In this document: one piece after another, positions 25,052 through 34,151 of the stretch
How the letters are laid out: the number at the start of each line of letters is the position of its first letter
Numbering within the stretch: position 1 is the first letter of the stretch
Origin: Agrobacterium vitis
GTDB taxonomy: Bacteria; Pseudomonadota; Alphaproteobacteria; Rhizobiales; Rhizobiaceae
Length of the DNA: 64,000 nt
Assembly (NCBI RefSeq): GCF_013337045.2
Contig: NZ_CP118260.1
Coordinates: forward strand, 62,001 to 126,000
Direction of reading: 5' to 3'
The notes under the pieces: generated by a model
Told to the model about the DNA's origin: nothing
The model's input: the letters and a program-made list of their open reading frames with translations, nothing else
Database searches by the model: none
Translations under genes and position numbers: made by a program

Positions 25052-26590
25052 ATGTATCCTTGGTCTGAACTCCTTGCGAACCTGGCAATCGTTGCCATCA
25101 CAACGTCGACCTGGACATTTGTCCGGCCACACCTCGCTCGCCAAGGATCGCGCGCCTTTTCGTTGATTTTCGGCTGCCTTATGGCGGTTGGGCTGGTCGC
25201 GACCATGGCCTTGCCATTTCGCTTCACCGACGGTGTTTTCCTGGACACCCGGTATACATTTCTCGCGATATCGGGTTTCTTCGGTGGCCCCATTGCGGCC
25301 ATCCCACCGCTTATTGTGGGAATTATCAGGCGATTGATGATCGGAGGCGTGGGTATAACGGTTGGCATCCCGCAAATCATCGCGGCTGCATGCATCGGTA
25401 TCATCGCAAGCCGATTGCTTCGCGGCAAGATCCCGACTTTCCCGCAGATCGCAGCGCTTGCTCTGCTGGTCGCAGTCAGCGGTGTAGCCGGCTTCTTCTT
25501 CGTTCGCCCCTTTGAGGTCTGGGGCAATCTGATCGTCGTGACGGTCGGTCCATTCATGGTGGTCTTGTTTGGAGCCACTCTCTTATCCGCTCTTGCCATT
25601 GCGCAGGAGATGAAGCGGACAAGGCTTGAAAGGGATTTGGCCGCGGCACAGATCCGTTTAGCCGATGCGCTTGCGACAATGGCGGATGGCTTGGCTCTTT
25701 TCGACGGCGATGGCGTGCTGGTTTTCACCAATCAGAGATACCTCGATATCTTCAAGGAAACGGCGGATGTCAGGGTGCCCGGGAAAAACATTCGGGAAAT
25801 CTTGCGGACATCCTTCGAACGCAATGAAGAAGCGCACGTTGAATCGGATGTCGGTCCTATCATCGATCGTGTTGCGGAAGGCCTGTTCCGGCCCAGCGAT
25901 CGTCTGATTCAACTGGCCGACGGACGTTCAATCGAGGCAAGAACGCGGATCACGGGCGAGGGGGAGGCGATGATCGTTTACGCGGATATCACTCTTCATT
26001 GTCAACGGGAGGCGCGGTTGCATGAGTTGAACGATCGCTTAGCGGCGTTGGCGGATACGGACGAATTGACTGGTTTGATGAACCGCCGTGGTCTGGAAGC
26101 GTCCATGGACCAGGCTTTTGACCGGGCCAAGGATCAAAGCGCCAATATTGGCCTTCTTCTTATCGATGTCGATTGGTTCAAGGCTTATAACGACACCTAT
26201 GGCCATCCTGCCGGGGATAAGTGTCTTCAGATTGTTGCCAACACGGTTCATGCGACGTCCAGGTCATTTGCGGGAAGCATTGTGGCGCGGTATGGTGGGG
26301 AGGAACTGACCGTTGTATTGCCGAACGCGTCAATATCCGAAACCGAGGCAGTCGCGCAGCTCGTTTGTACAGCCGTGCGTACCCTGGCCATCGAGCATGT
26401 TGGAAGCGAAAAGCGCATCGTCACAGTGAGCGTCGGGGCCGCTAATCTGAAATCGATGCCAGGTCTTCGCAAGACGGACCTCCTTCTGCAGGCTGACGCG
26501 GCGCTCTATGCAGCCAAGGCGGCGGGGAGGGACTGTATCCAGACAGCGCCTGATCTCCTTCCGGTCGCCAGACGCGCCGACAGTCGTTGA
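25052..26590 (+). CDS. diguanylate cyclase with LytS-type membrane sensor and PAS region
   Basis: A 512-residue signalling protein making cyclic di-GMP. Residues about 1-185 are membrane helices of the 5TM-5TMR_LYT type, recognised by FTDGVFLDTRYTFLAISGFFGGPIAA and IIRRLMIGGVG. A coiled linker (ERDLAAAQIRLADALATM) leads to a PAS-like domain (DGLALFDGDGVLVFTNQRY) and then GGDEF (about 345-500). The signature is GGEEL at about 415-419, an accepted active variant; DTDELTGLMNRRGLEA and DVDWFKAYNDTYGHPAGD are intact. The RxxD inhibitory site expected just upstream of RYGGEEL is absent, so product inhibition is probably weak. No EAL domain. Confidence 0.92.
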   Translation: MYPWSELLANLAIVAITTSTWTFVRPHLARQGSRAFSLIFGCLMAVGLVATMALPFRFTDGVFLDTRYTFLAISGFFGGPIAAIPPLIVGIIRRLMIGGVGITVGIPQIIAAACIGIIASRLLRGKIPTFPQIAALALLVAVSGVAGFFFVRPFEVWGNLIVVTVGPFMVVLFGATLLSALAIAQEMKRTRLERDLAAAQIRLADALATMADGLALFDGDGVLVFTNQRYLDIFKETADVRVPGKNIREILRTSFERNEEAHVESDVGPIIDRVAEGLFRPSDRLIQLADGRSIEARTRITGEGEAMIVYADITLHCQREARLHELNDRLAALADTDELTGLMNRRGLEASMDQAFDRAKDQSANIGLLLIDVDWFKAYNDTYGHPAGDKCLQIVANTVHATSRSFAGSIVARYGGEELTVVLPNASISETEAVAQLVCTAVRTLAIEHVGSEKRIVTVSVGAANLKSMPGLRKTDLLLQADAALYAAKAAGRDCIQTAPDLLPVARRADSR

Positions 26591-26784
26591 CTTTGGATGG
26601 TCAGCCGCTCGCGTCCTGTTTGCATAAAACATCAAAGACGAGCAAACACTCCGAATTTCAGGAATATCCGTTGCGGCAAAGCCGTCAGTGGAGTCTAATG
26701 CCTGACAAGACGATGGGCGTATTACAGCACTCGTGTTGCTTTCCACGATAGTCTGTGCCTCCGCTACTCCAGTTTGGCGATTGA

Positions 26785-27678
26785 ATGACGATATTTTCTG
26801 TCCGGCATATTACCTCATATCGGTATAAGAGACCGGTCGAATTCGGCGAGCACAGATTGATGTTCAGGCCGCGGGATAGTTTTGACCAGACACTTCTGAG
26901 TTCTCATCTGGATGTCAATCCAAAACCCGATTACATCAGGTGGATCCATGATGTGTTTGGCAATTGCGTTGCGCTGGTGGGGTTTACCGGCAAGGCGCGG
27001 GAACTCTGCTTTGGGACGAATATCCGCCTGGATCATACCCAGCAGGTTGAAATGGATCTGCAGATCGATGCAGAAGCTCTCCACTTCCCTTTCGCATACG
27101 ACCCGGAGGAAGTTGTCGATCTGGAACGGACGATCAAACGGCATTTTCCAGATCCAGACGATGAGGTTGGCAAATGGACACGGCAGTTCGTGCGGATCGG
27201 TCAGCCGACCGAAACCGGTCGCCTGCTGATGACCCTTTGTTATGCGATCCACGAGAGTTTCATCTACGCCCGGCGTCTGGAGCATGGAACGCAGACACCG
27301 CTCGAGACGCTCCGGCTTCGCCGTGGCACGTGCCGTGATTTTGCGCTGCTGATGATGGAGGCGGCCAGATCGCTCGGGCTCGCTGCCCGTTTCGTTACCG
27401 GCTATATCTATGTACCCGACCGCGACGGCTCAACGAAGCTTGGCGGCGGCTCCACCCATGCCTGGTGCCAGGTCTATCTTCCCGGTGCCGGATGGGTGGA
27501 ATTCGATCCCACCAACGGCATTGTCGGAAACCGCGATCTTATCCGCGTCGGCGTGGCGCGAGACCCAAAACAAGCGGTGCCGCTTTCCGGAAGCTACGAC
27601 GGCGACGCGTCGGATTTCGACACGATGTCCGTCCAGGTCAACGTTACAACCGATGAGTTGAGCAATACCGCAGCATAA
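26785..27678 (+). CDS. transglutaminase-like cysteine protease family protein
   Basis: A 297-residue protein with an N-terminal beta domain (bacterial transglutaminase-like N-terminal, SVRHITSYRYKRPVEFGEHRL) and a C-terminal transglutaminase-like core. The triad is complete: Cys183 in RRGTCRDFA, His225 in STHAWCQVY and Asp241 in WVEFDPTNG. Members are cysteine peptidases or amidases; in bacteria their targets are mostly unknown. No signal peptide. It is followed 94 bases on by a second member of the superfamily, with which it is probably co-transcribed. Confidence 0.88.
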   Translation: MTIFSVRHITSYRYKRPVEFGEHRLMFRPRDSFDQTLLSSHLDVNPKPDYIRWIHDVFGNCVALVGFTGKARELCFGTNIRLDHTQQVEMDLQIDAEALHFPFAYDPEEVVDLERTIKRHFPDPDDEVGKWTRQFVRIGQPTETGRLLMTLCYAIHESFIYARRLEHGTQTPLETLRLRRGTCRDFALLMMEAARSLGLAARFVTGYIYVPDRDGSTKLGGGSTHAWCQVYLPGAGWVEFDPTNGIVGNRDLIRVGVARDPKQAVPLSGSYDGDASDFDTMSVQVNVTTDELSNTAA

Positions 27679-27772
27679 ATGGAACTGCTCGGTCGCTTGA
27701 GCGTTTTGCCGCCTGAACGAACATTCGTAGCCCGCATTTCGGAAGTTTTTTATCAGAGGATGCCTATTCATC

Positions 27773-28576
27773 ATGAAGATACGCGCGGGATTTCGCATAG
27801 GTTACGAATGCCAGCAAGAGACTGCCATGCTGCTGGTGCTCAATATCCATCCATCCCGTCGCACCGATCTGCTGCAGGATCAGGTCCTGAGTTTCGACCG
27901 GCCGATCGAGGCCTGGGGTTATTTCGATAGTTTTGGCAATGCCTGTAGCCGCATCGTCGCGCCTCCGGGACTGACAACGATTTCTACGGAATTCGAGATC
28001 TACGATGGCGGTCTTCCAGATCCTGTGCCAGAAAATGCGTGGCAGCATGACATCAAGGATCTCCCGGATGATGTGCTCGTCTTTCTGCTCGGCAGCCGGT
28101 ATTGCGATACGGATCGTCTGTCCGATTTCGCCTGGAAGACCTTTTCCTTTACCCCTTTGGGCTGGCCGCGGGTGAAGGCGATCCTGGATTTCGTCCACAA
28201 CCATATCACCTTCAACTATCAGAAGGCTGATCTTCTCCGCACGGCTTTCGGAGGTTTTACCGATCAAACCGGCGTTTGCCGCGATTTTGCGCATCTTGCG
28301 ATCACGCTATGCCGTTGCATGAATATTCCGGCGCGTTACTGCACCGGGTATCTGGGGGACATAGGCGTGCCTGATGATCCGAATCCAATGGATTTCAGTG
28401 CATGGTTTGAAGTCTATCTCGGCGGTCGCTGGCATACGGTTGATGCCCGACATAACAAGCCCCGGATAGGCCGCATCCTCATGGCCATCGGACGGGATGC
28501 CACAGACGTAGCGCTTTCAACTGCCTTTGGCCCTGCCATCTTGACGCAATTTGAAGTGACAACCATCGAGTTATAG
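27773..28576 (+). CDS. transglutaminase family protein, variant triad
   Basis: A 267-residue relative of the preceding protein. The N-terminal domain starts RAGFRIGYECQQETAMLLVLN, and the core has Cys169 in QTGVCRDFAHLA and Asp224 in WHTVDARHN. Where the first protein has His in THAW, this one reads DFSAW with Ser209, so the usual catalytic histidine is not at its place. I believe some members of this subgroup share that change, but cannot verify it here. His221 or His227 might substitute, or the protein may be a non-catalytic partner. The FSAWFEVYLGGRWHTVDAR block is otherwise well preserved. Confidence 0.8.
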   Translation: MKIRAGFRIGYECQQETAMLLVLNIHPSRRTDLLQDQVLSFDRPIEAWGYFDSFGNACSRIVAPPGLTTISTEFEIYDGGLPDPVPENAWQHDIKDLPDDVLVFLLGSRYCDTDRLSDFAWKTFSFTPLGWPRVKAILDFVHNHITFNYQKADLLRTAFGGFTDQTGVCRDFAHLAITLCRCMNIPARYCTGYLGDIGVPDDPNPMDFSAWFEVYLGGRWHTVDARHNKPRIGRILMAIGRDATDVALSTAFGPAILTQFEVTTIEL

Positions 28577-28874
28577 ATTGTCGTATCGAGCGGCAGGCAA
28601 GCTGTTTGATATCGTCCCTTACCTCGACGTCTTCAGCGCCCTGCCATGTCACGCTTGCCGCAGGCCGATCATTGATGCCTAAAGTTTTCGGCGAGGTTTT
28701 CTGCAATCGGGGGACTTTAGAACCGGATCGATTGACCACTGATGCCATCCATCAAATGCGGCCTCTCTGAGAAATCACAATCGTCTCGTGACGGGATTGC
28801 TCGGCGCTGTTAAGCAAAGAGTACCGGACATACAGCGCGGTGAAACGGGCAACGCGGCGAAACGGGAGGCTGCC
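28577..28874. other. 298-base gap
   Basis: Between the second transglutaminase-like gene and a membrane-protein gene. I see no gene, clear hairpin or promoter match in it. Confidence 0.4.
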
Positions 28875-29555
28875 TTGGATTTCATGAAATTGCTCAAGTC
28901 GCTTGAGGAATTGCTCTACGAGTTGGTGTCCTGGCTGCTGTTTTATCCTCTTACCATGTGGCGCTCGGTGACGAGACCTCTGAGTATGATGCGATACGCC
29001 GATCTCGAACTTGCCGACAGACCGGAGGATCAATACGACGATACCCTGAGCCCTCCCTTGTTCCTGCTTATCACGCTGCTTCTGTCCCAAGGGCTGTCGA
29101 CGGCTTTTCCGTCCACTTACGATACCACGGTTGCCGCCAAGGAACTGGGTTCGGTGTCGAACCTGCTCATCGCGCGTGGTGTGTTATTCGGGATCTATCC
29201 CCTTTGCATGGCAGTCACGCTTTTACGGCGCAAGTCGGTAAGGATCACCAGAAGCTCGCTACGCCCGCCCTTTTTCAGCCAGTGTTATGTCGCGGCGCCG
29301 TTCGCATTCATCATCGGCCTGGCGTTCGACTTGATGTTCATGCCCGACGGACAAGGTGTCCTGATCGGTCTCCTGACGCTGACTGCTGCCACACTCTGGT
29401 ACGCGCAAGCCGAGGTTCGATGGTTTAAGCAGGATTTGGCTATTGGAGGATTGAAGGCGGTTGGCGTCTTCACCCTGGCTTTTCTGGCCGCGACAGTCGT
29501 GGCGTTCCTCCTGGCCATTACCATCGGCCTTGAAGCGAAAAACCTAACACCCTGA
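28875..29555 (+). CDS. multi-pass membrane protein of unknown function
   Basis: I do not recognise this protein. I start it at the TTG at 28875 because GGGAGG lies five bases upstream; an ATG three codons later is the alternative. About 226 residues. An amphipathic N-terminus (FMKLLKSLEELLYELVSWLLFYPLT) is followed by an acidic cytoplasmic segment (ADRPEDQYDDTLSPP) and about five hydrophobic segments, e.g. LLIARGVLFGIYPLCMAVTLL and AVGVFTLAFLAATVVAFLLAI. The arrangement resembles Yip1/DUF1282-like integral proteins by shape only. It stands alone between the transglutaminase pair and the pao operon. Confidence 0.65.
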   Translation: MDFMKLLKSLEELLYELVSWLLFYPLTMWRSVTRPLSMMRYADLELADRPEDQYDDTLSPPLFLLITLLLSQGLSTAFPSTYDTTVAAKELGSVSNLLIARGVLFGIYPLCMAVTLLRRKSVRITRSSLRPPFFSQCYVAAPFAFIIGLAFDLMFMPDGQGVLIGLLTLTAATLWYAQAEVRWFKQDLAIGGLKAVGVFTLAFLAATVVAFLLAITIGLEAKNLTP

Positions 29556-29723
29556 TCGACAGTTAATCTCTGCCTTCTTTAGGAAACCATCGGGCCCTTC
29601 AGTGCTCCTGTGCGAAAGGTCAAATGACCCGACCACATTCGGGGCATGCGCCTTTGCGTTGCATTCATGTCGCCATCGCGGGAACTATCCTGCCGGACCT
29701 CCATTTAGGAAACGGAGCGATAA

Positions 29724-29738
29724 GTTCATTCAATGAAC
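29724..29738. promoter_or_regulatory. 15-base palindrome upstream of paoA
   Basis: GTTCATT-C-AATGAAC is a perfect inverted repeat and fits the LysR T-N11-A rule (TTCATTCAATGAA). It lies 98 bases upstream of the paoA start. The LysR protein encoded at 34152, just beyond the operon, is a candidate binder. Confidence 0.45.
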
Positions 29739-29836
29739 GGCACCTCACCGTGAAAGTCCGCAACCCTACGTTAGAAAATGACGCAAGAGTTCTGTGGTCT
29801 TGACCTCATTCCATGTCACCGAAAAGGGGAGCGGAC

Positions 29837-30475
29837 ATGTCGAACAGCAACCAACTGGATCTTTCCCGCCGGGATCTTCTTATCTCATCGGCTGTAACGG
29901 CCGTGGTCACAGGAGCCGGCGAGAGGAGCGTGGCAGCACAGCCTGCAGGAGACAAGATGAAATTAACGACACCTGTGACGCTAAACGTCAATGGAGCGCG
30001 CCGTGAGATTGAGGTCGACAACCGCACGACCCTTCTCGACGCGCTACGGGAGCACCTGGATCTCACGGGCACGAAAAAGGGTTGTGACCATGGTCAATGT
30101 GGAGCCTGCACCGTCATGGTCGATGGTCGGCGGATCAATGCCTGTCTGACCCTGGCGGTCATGCATGACGGTGATGAGATCACCACGATCGAAGGTCTCG
30201 GTCAGCCTGGCAACCTTCATCCTATGCAGGCCGCTTTCGTCAAGCATGACGGTTTTCAGTGCGGCTACTGTACGCCCGGCCAAATCTGTTCCTCCATAGC
30301 GGTGCTTGAGGAAATCAAGGCCAATATCCCAAGTCACGTAACGTCCGACCTCAATGGGCCTGCACAATTGACAGCCATCGAAATCCGCGAGCGGATGAGC
30401 GGAAACATCTGTCGATGCGGCGCCTATTCCAACATTGTCGACGCCATTTCCGAAGTTGGAGGGATCAAGGCATGA
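29837..30475 (+). CDS. paoA: aldehyde oxidoreductase, 2Fe-2S subunit PaoA
   Basis: A 212-residue iron-sulfur subunit of the periplasmic molybdenum-dependent aldehyde oxidoreductase (E. coli PaoA/YagT). The ATG at 29837 has GGGGAG six bases upstream. A twin-arginine export signal ([16 protein letters not shown]) spans residues 9-26. Two 2Fe-2S clusters are complete: Cys83, 88, 91 and 103 in the plant-ferredoxin-like domain ([11 protein letters not shown]), and Cys142, 145, 192 and 194 in the helical domain ([12 protein letters not shown]). The folded complex would be exported by Tat through this subunit. Its stop overlaps the paoB start by four bases. Confidence 0.93.
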   Translation: MSNSNQLDLSRRDLLISSAVTAVVTGAGERSVAAQPAGDKMKLTTPVTLNVNGARREIEVDNRTTLLDALREHLDLTGTKKGCDHGQCGACTVMVDGRRINACLTLAVMHDGDEITTIEGLGQPGNLHPMQAAFVKHDGFQCGYCTPGQICSSIAVLEEIKANIPSHVTSDLNGPAQLTAIEIRERMSGNICRCGAYSNIVDAISEVGGIKA

Positions 30476-31422
30476 AAGCTTTCACTTTTGAGCGCGCCGC
30501 CTCGATTGAGGCGGCAGTGAAGACGGCGGCGGCCAACCCGGACGCCAGGTTTATCGCTGGCGGCACCAACCTGCTCGATCTGATGAAACTTGAAGTCGAA
30601 ACACCAACCCATATTATCGATGTGAATGGACTTGGTCTCGATAAAATCGAATCCACGGATGATGGCGGTCTGCGCATCGGGGCTCTCGTGCGAAACACCG
30701 ATCTTGCCGCGCACGGGACTGTTCGCCGCGACTACGGTCTGTTGTCACGAGCCCTGGTTGCGGGTGCATCTGGGCAGCTTCGCAATAAGGCGACCACTGC
30801 CGGTAACCTGTTGCAGCGCACCCGCTGTCCTTATTTCTATGACCCGAACCAGCCGTGTAACAAGCGTCAGCCGGGCAGCGGCTGCTCGGCCATTGGCGGG
30901 TTCAGCGGTCAACATGCGGTTGTCGGGGTGAGTGATGCCTGCATCGCCACCCATCCCAGTGATATGGCAATCGCCATGCGCGCGCTCGATGCGACAGTTG
31001 AGACAGTGAAAGCAGATGGCAGCCGCCGGTCTATTCCGATTGCCGATTTTCATCGTCTCCCGGGAGAGACCCCGCATATCGAAAGCGTATTGGAAGGCGG
31101 CGAATTCGTGACCGCCGTCCTGCTTCCACCACCCATCGGTGGAAAGCATATCTATCGAAAGGTCAGGGACCGGGCGTCCTACGCATTTGCGCTGATTTCA
31201 GTCGGCGCCGTCGTTCAAGCGGATGGAACGGGACGCGTTGCCGTCGGTGGTGTCGCCCATAAGCCCTGGCGGATCGAAGCGGCAGAAGCGGAACTGCCAA
31301 GAGGCGCTCGCGATACGGCGAAGGCTATTCTCGCCGATGCCCGTCCGACTGAACAGAACCGGTTCAAGGTCGATCTTGTCGAGCGTACGCTTGGCGCCGT
31401 CCTGTCCGAAGCAAAGGGGTGA
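30472..31422 (+). CDS. paoB: aldehyde oxidoreductase, FAD subunit PaoB
   Basis: A 316-residue FAD-binding subunit (PaoB/YagS). The start is the ATG at 30472 within the ATGA overlap. FAD contacts are visible in [16 protein letters not shown] (about 23-38) and [19 protein letters not shown]. The insertion [20 protein letters not shown] with several cysteines is the extra 4Fe-4S site that distinguishes PaoB from the xanthine dehydrogenase flavin subunit. It passes electrons from the molybdenum site to FAD. It has no export signal of its own and would travel with PaoA. Confidence 0.93.
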   Translation: MKAFTFERAASIEAAVKTAAANPDARFIAGGTNLLDLMKLEVETPTHIIDVNGLGLDKIESTDDGGLRIGALVRNTDLAAHGTVRRDYGLLSRALVAGASGQLRNKATTAGNLLQRTRCPYFYDPNQPCNKRQPGSGCSAIGGFSGQHAVVGVSDACIATHPSDMAIAMRALDATVETVKADGSRRSIPIADFHRLPGETPHIESVLEGGEFVTAVLLPPPIGGKHIYRKVRDRASYAFALISVGAVVQADGTGRVAVGGVAHKPWRIEAAEAELPRGARDTAKAILADARPTEQNRFKVDLVERTLGAVLSEAKG

Positions 31423-31425
31423 CCC

Positions 31426-33624
31426 ATGAAGTTCGACACACCTGCAACGACCAATCCAATCGACCGCCTCAAAGTCGTCGGCCAGCCGATCCATCGTATT
31501 GATGGCCAGTTGAAGACAACTGGCCGGGCAATGTATGCCTATGAGTGGCGGGATCCAGACACGCGTTATGCCTATGGCTACCCGGTTGGGGCAGCAATTG
31601 CCAAAGGCCGGATCAAAGCCATGGATGTGACAGCAGCCAGGAAAGCTGATGGCGTGCTCGCCGTGGTGACGACCCTGGATGTCGGCAAGCGCGAGAAGGG
31701 CAAGTTCAACACTGCAAACCTGTTCGGCGGCGATGTGGTGCAGCATTATCATCAGGCAATTGCCGTTGTGGTCGCGGAGACTTTCGAGCAGGCGCGGGCT
31801 GCTGCTGCCCTGGTCAAGGTGGACTATGACGAGGAGAAGGGGACATTCGATCTCAGCGCGGCGCGAGAGACGGCGAAAAAGCCGGATGACTCCCAAAAGC
31901 CCGACACGGCTGTCGGCGATTTCGAGACAGCTTTCCGATCCGCTCCAGTCGCCTTCGAGCAATCCTATACGACGCCTGACCAATCTCATGCGATGATGGA
32001 GCCGCACGCTTCGATCGCCGCTTGGGATGGTGACGAGGTGACCGTGTGGACATCCAGTCAGATGATCGATTGGTGGCGCTCCGATCTCGCCACAACCCTC
32101 GGCGTTGACAAGGAGAAGATCCATTTGATGTCACCGTTTATCGGCGGCGGATTCGGTGGCAAGCTGTTTCTCCGGGTAGACGCCGTCTTGGCTGCCTTCG
32201 CGGCAAGGGCGGCGAAACGACCTGTCAAAGTCGCCTTGCCGCGTCCTTTCGTGATCAACAACACCACCCACCGCCCGGCAACGATCCAACGCATTCGCAT
32301 CGGCGCTGAGCGGGATGGAAAGATCACCGCCATCGCGCATGAGAGCTGGTCGGGAGATCTTCCCGGGGGCGGTCCCGAGGTGGCGGTCAACCAGACGCGC
32401 TTGCTCTATGCCGGTGCAAACCGGATGACCGCTATGCGCCTTGCAACCCTCGACCTTCCAGAGGGCAACGCCATGCGGGCCCCGGGCGAGGCGCCGGGCC
32501 TGATGGCGCTGGAAATTGCCATGGATGAAATGGCCGAAATGGTTGGCATGGACCCGATCGCATTTCGCATCGCCAATGACACCCAGGTCGACCCGGAAAA
32601 TCCCGAACGCCCATTCTCGCATCGAGACCTGATCGGCTGTCTGAAGCGTGGTGCGGAGCGCTTCGGCTGGGACAATCGACCGAAGGTCGGATCTCGCAGA
32701 CAGGGCAATTGGTTGATCGGCATGGGCGTTGCCGCCGCATTCCGCGACAACATGGTTCTTCCATCAGGCGCCAGGGTCAAACTCGACAGCCAGGGCATTG
32801 TCACGGTTGAGACCGACATGACCGACATTGGGACCGGTAGTTACACGATCATCGCCCAGACTGCCGCGGAAATGATGGGCGTTGGCGTCGATAAAGTCGC
32901 CGTGCATCTCGGAGACTCTCGGTTCCCGATTTCAGCGGGCTCTGGTGGCCAGTTCGGAGCCAATTCGGCGACATCAGGCGTCTATGCGGCGTGTGTCAAA
33001 CTTCGTGAGGCGATCACCCAAAAACTTGGTTTTAACTCCGATGACATCGTTTTTGAGGATGGGAGCGTCAAAGCTGGAAACCGCTCGGTCCTACTTGCCG
33101 AGGCCGCTGGCCCGGACGGGCTGGTCGGCGAAGACACCATGGAGTGGGGCGATCTCACCAAGACGCATCAGCAATCCACCTTCGGCGCTCACTTCGTCGA
33201 GGTCGGCGTTGATGTCGCCACCGGCGAAACACGCATCCGGCGCATGTTGGCGGTGTGCGCGGCTGGTCGTATCCTCAATCCGATTACGGCGCGCAGCCAG
33301 GTGATCGGTGCAATGACCATGGGTGCCGGAGGCGCCCTGTCGGAAGAACTGGTGGTCGATGCAAAGCGGGGCTTTTTCGTCAATCACGACCTTGCCGGAT
33401 ATGAGGTTCCGGTTCATGCGGACATTCCCCATCAGGAGGTTATCTTCATGGACGAAACCGATCCGATGTCATCGCCGATGAAGGCAAAGGGTATCGGTGA
33501 ACTCGGGCTCTGTGGTGTCTCCGCGGCAATCGCCAATGCCATCTACAACGCGACGGGCGTGCGGGTGCGGCACTATCCGATTACCCTTGATAAACTGATC
33601 GGTGGCTTGCCTGATATTGCCTGA
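31426..33624 (+). CDS. paoC: aldehyde oxidoreductase, molybdenum-cofactor subunit PaoC
   Basis: A 732-residue catalytic subunit of the xanthine oxidase family, the length I recall for E. coli PaoC. The N-terminal hammerhead domain (IDRLKVVGQPIHRIDGQLKTTG) is followed by cofactor-binding segments MSPFIGGGFGGKLF, MRAPGEAPGLMALEIA and GSGGQFGANSATSGVYAA. The catalytic base Glu692 lies in KGIGELGLCG. It oxidises aldehydes, often aromatic ones, to acids. Three bases separate it from paoB. The cofactor-insertion chaperone gene paoD, usually next, is not found in this window, so an XdhC-type protein elsewhere must serve. Confidence 0.93.
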   Translation: MKFDTPATTNPIDRLKVVGQPIHRIDGQLKTTGRAMYAYEWRDPDTRYAYGYPVGAAIAKGRIKAMDVTAARKADGVLAVVTTLDVGKREKGKFNTANLFGGDVVQHYHQAIAVVVAETFEQARAAAALVKVDYDEEKGTFDLSAARETAKKPDDSQKPDTAVGDFETAFRSAPVAFEQSYTTPDQSHAMMEPHASIAAWDGDEVTVWTSSQMIDWWRSDLATTLGVDKEKIHLMSPFIGGGFGGKLFLRVDAVLAAFAARAAKRPVKVALPRPFVINNTTHRPATIQRIRIGAERDGKITAIAHESWSGDLPGGGPEVAVNQTRLLYAGANRMTAMRLATLDLPEGNAMRAPGEAPGLMALEIAMDEMAEMVGMDPIAFRIANDTQVDPENPERPFSHRDLIGCLKRGAERFGWDNRPKVGSRRQGNWLIGMGVAAAFRDNMVLPSGARVKLDSQGIVTVETDMTDIGTGSYTIIAQTAAEMMGVGVDKVAVHLGDSRFPISAGSGGQFGANSATSGVYAACVKLREAITQKLGFNSDDIVFEDGSVKAGNRSVLLAEAAGPDGLVGEDTMEWGDLTKTHQQSTFGAHFVEVGVDVATGETRIRRMLAVCAAGRILNPITARSQVIGAMTMGAGGALSEELVVDAKRGFFVNHDLAGYEVPVHADIPHQEVIFMDETDPMSSPMKAKGIGELGLCGVSAAIANAIYNATGVRVRHYPITLDKLIGGLPDIA

Positions 33625-34151
33625 CGTCTAGTTCAGCTTGCCAGACATTGTTTGTGAGCGTTTTGGCGCGGGTATTTGGCTTGGCGAGGGTCTCAATAAA
33701 AGCACGATTGCTGCTCTGTGTCAGTCTGGACCTTTGCCTGCTGAATAGCTCGCTCACGGCAGCCTGTCATACGAGGAGCCATTGAGAAATGGCTCCTCGT
33801 GTCCCTTTCTTTGGGCCTGATTTGTCTTTGACGGCTGGGCATCAACCATACGTGCTGCGACCCTTGTTCCGATCCACAGTCCAAATGCGCTAATAGCGAG
33901 AAGATCATTTCCGGGCAAACCAGGGTAATGCCTCGTCGATAAACGGCTAACGGGACATGGTCGACTTTCACAACCTCATGAAGTCGAAGACGACGAGGCC
34001 GTATTGATCGCCACCTTGGAGACACGCAGCACGAGAGAGACGACTTCATAGCCGGTTCGGTCACACCGGACTGTTGGTGGCGGCTGGATTGATTGATGTA
34101 CCGAATTACAATATTCAATGCAAATAAGGCGTCTATTTTGAAACAATCGAG
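33625..34151. other. 527-base gap after paoC
   Basis: Holds the intrinsic terminator at 33771-33800 and the upstream region of a LysR gene. No coding sequence is recognised; the minus-strand frames at 33693-34260 have no family character. Confidence 0.5.
33771..33800 (+). terminator. intrinsic terminator-like hairpin downstream of paoC
   Basis: ACGAGGAGCCATT (33771-33783) pairs perfectly with AATGGCTCCTCGT (33788-33800) around a GAGA tetraloop. It is followed by GTCCCTTTCTTTGGG, a modest pyrimidine tail. It lies about 150 bases after the paoC stop. Confidence 0.7.
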
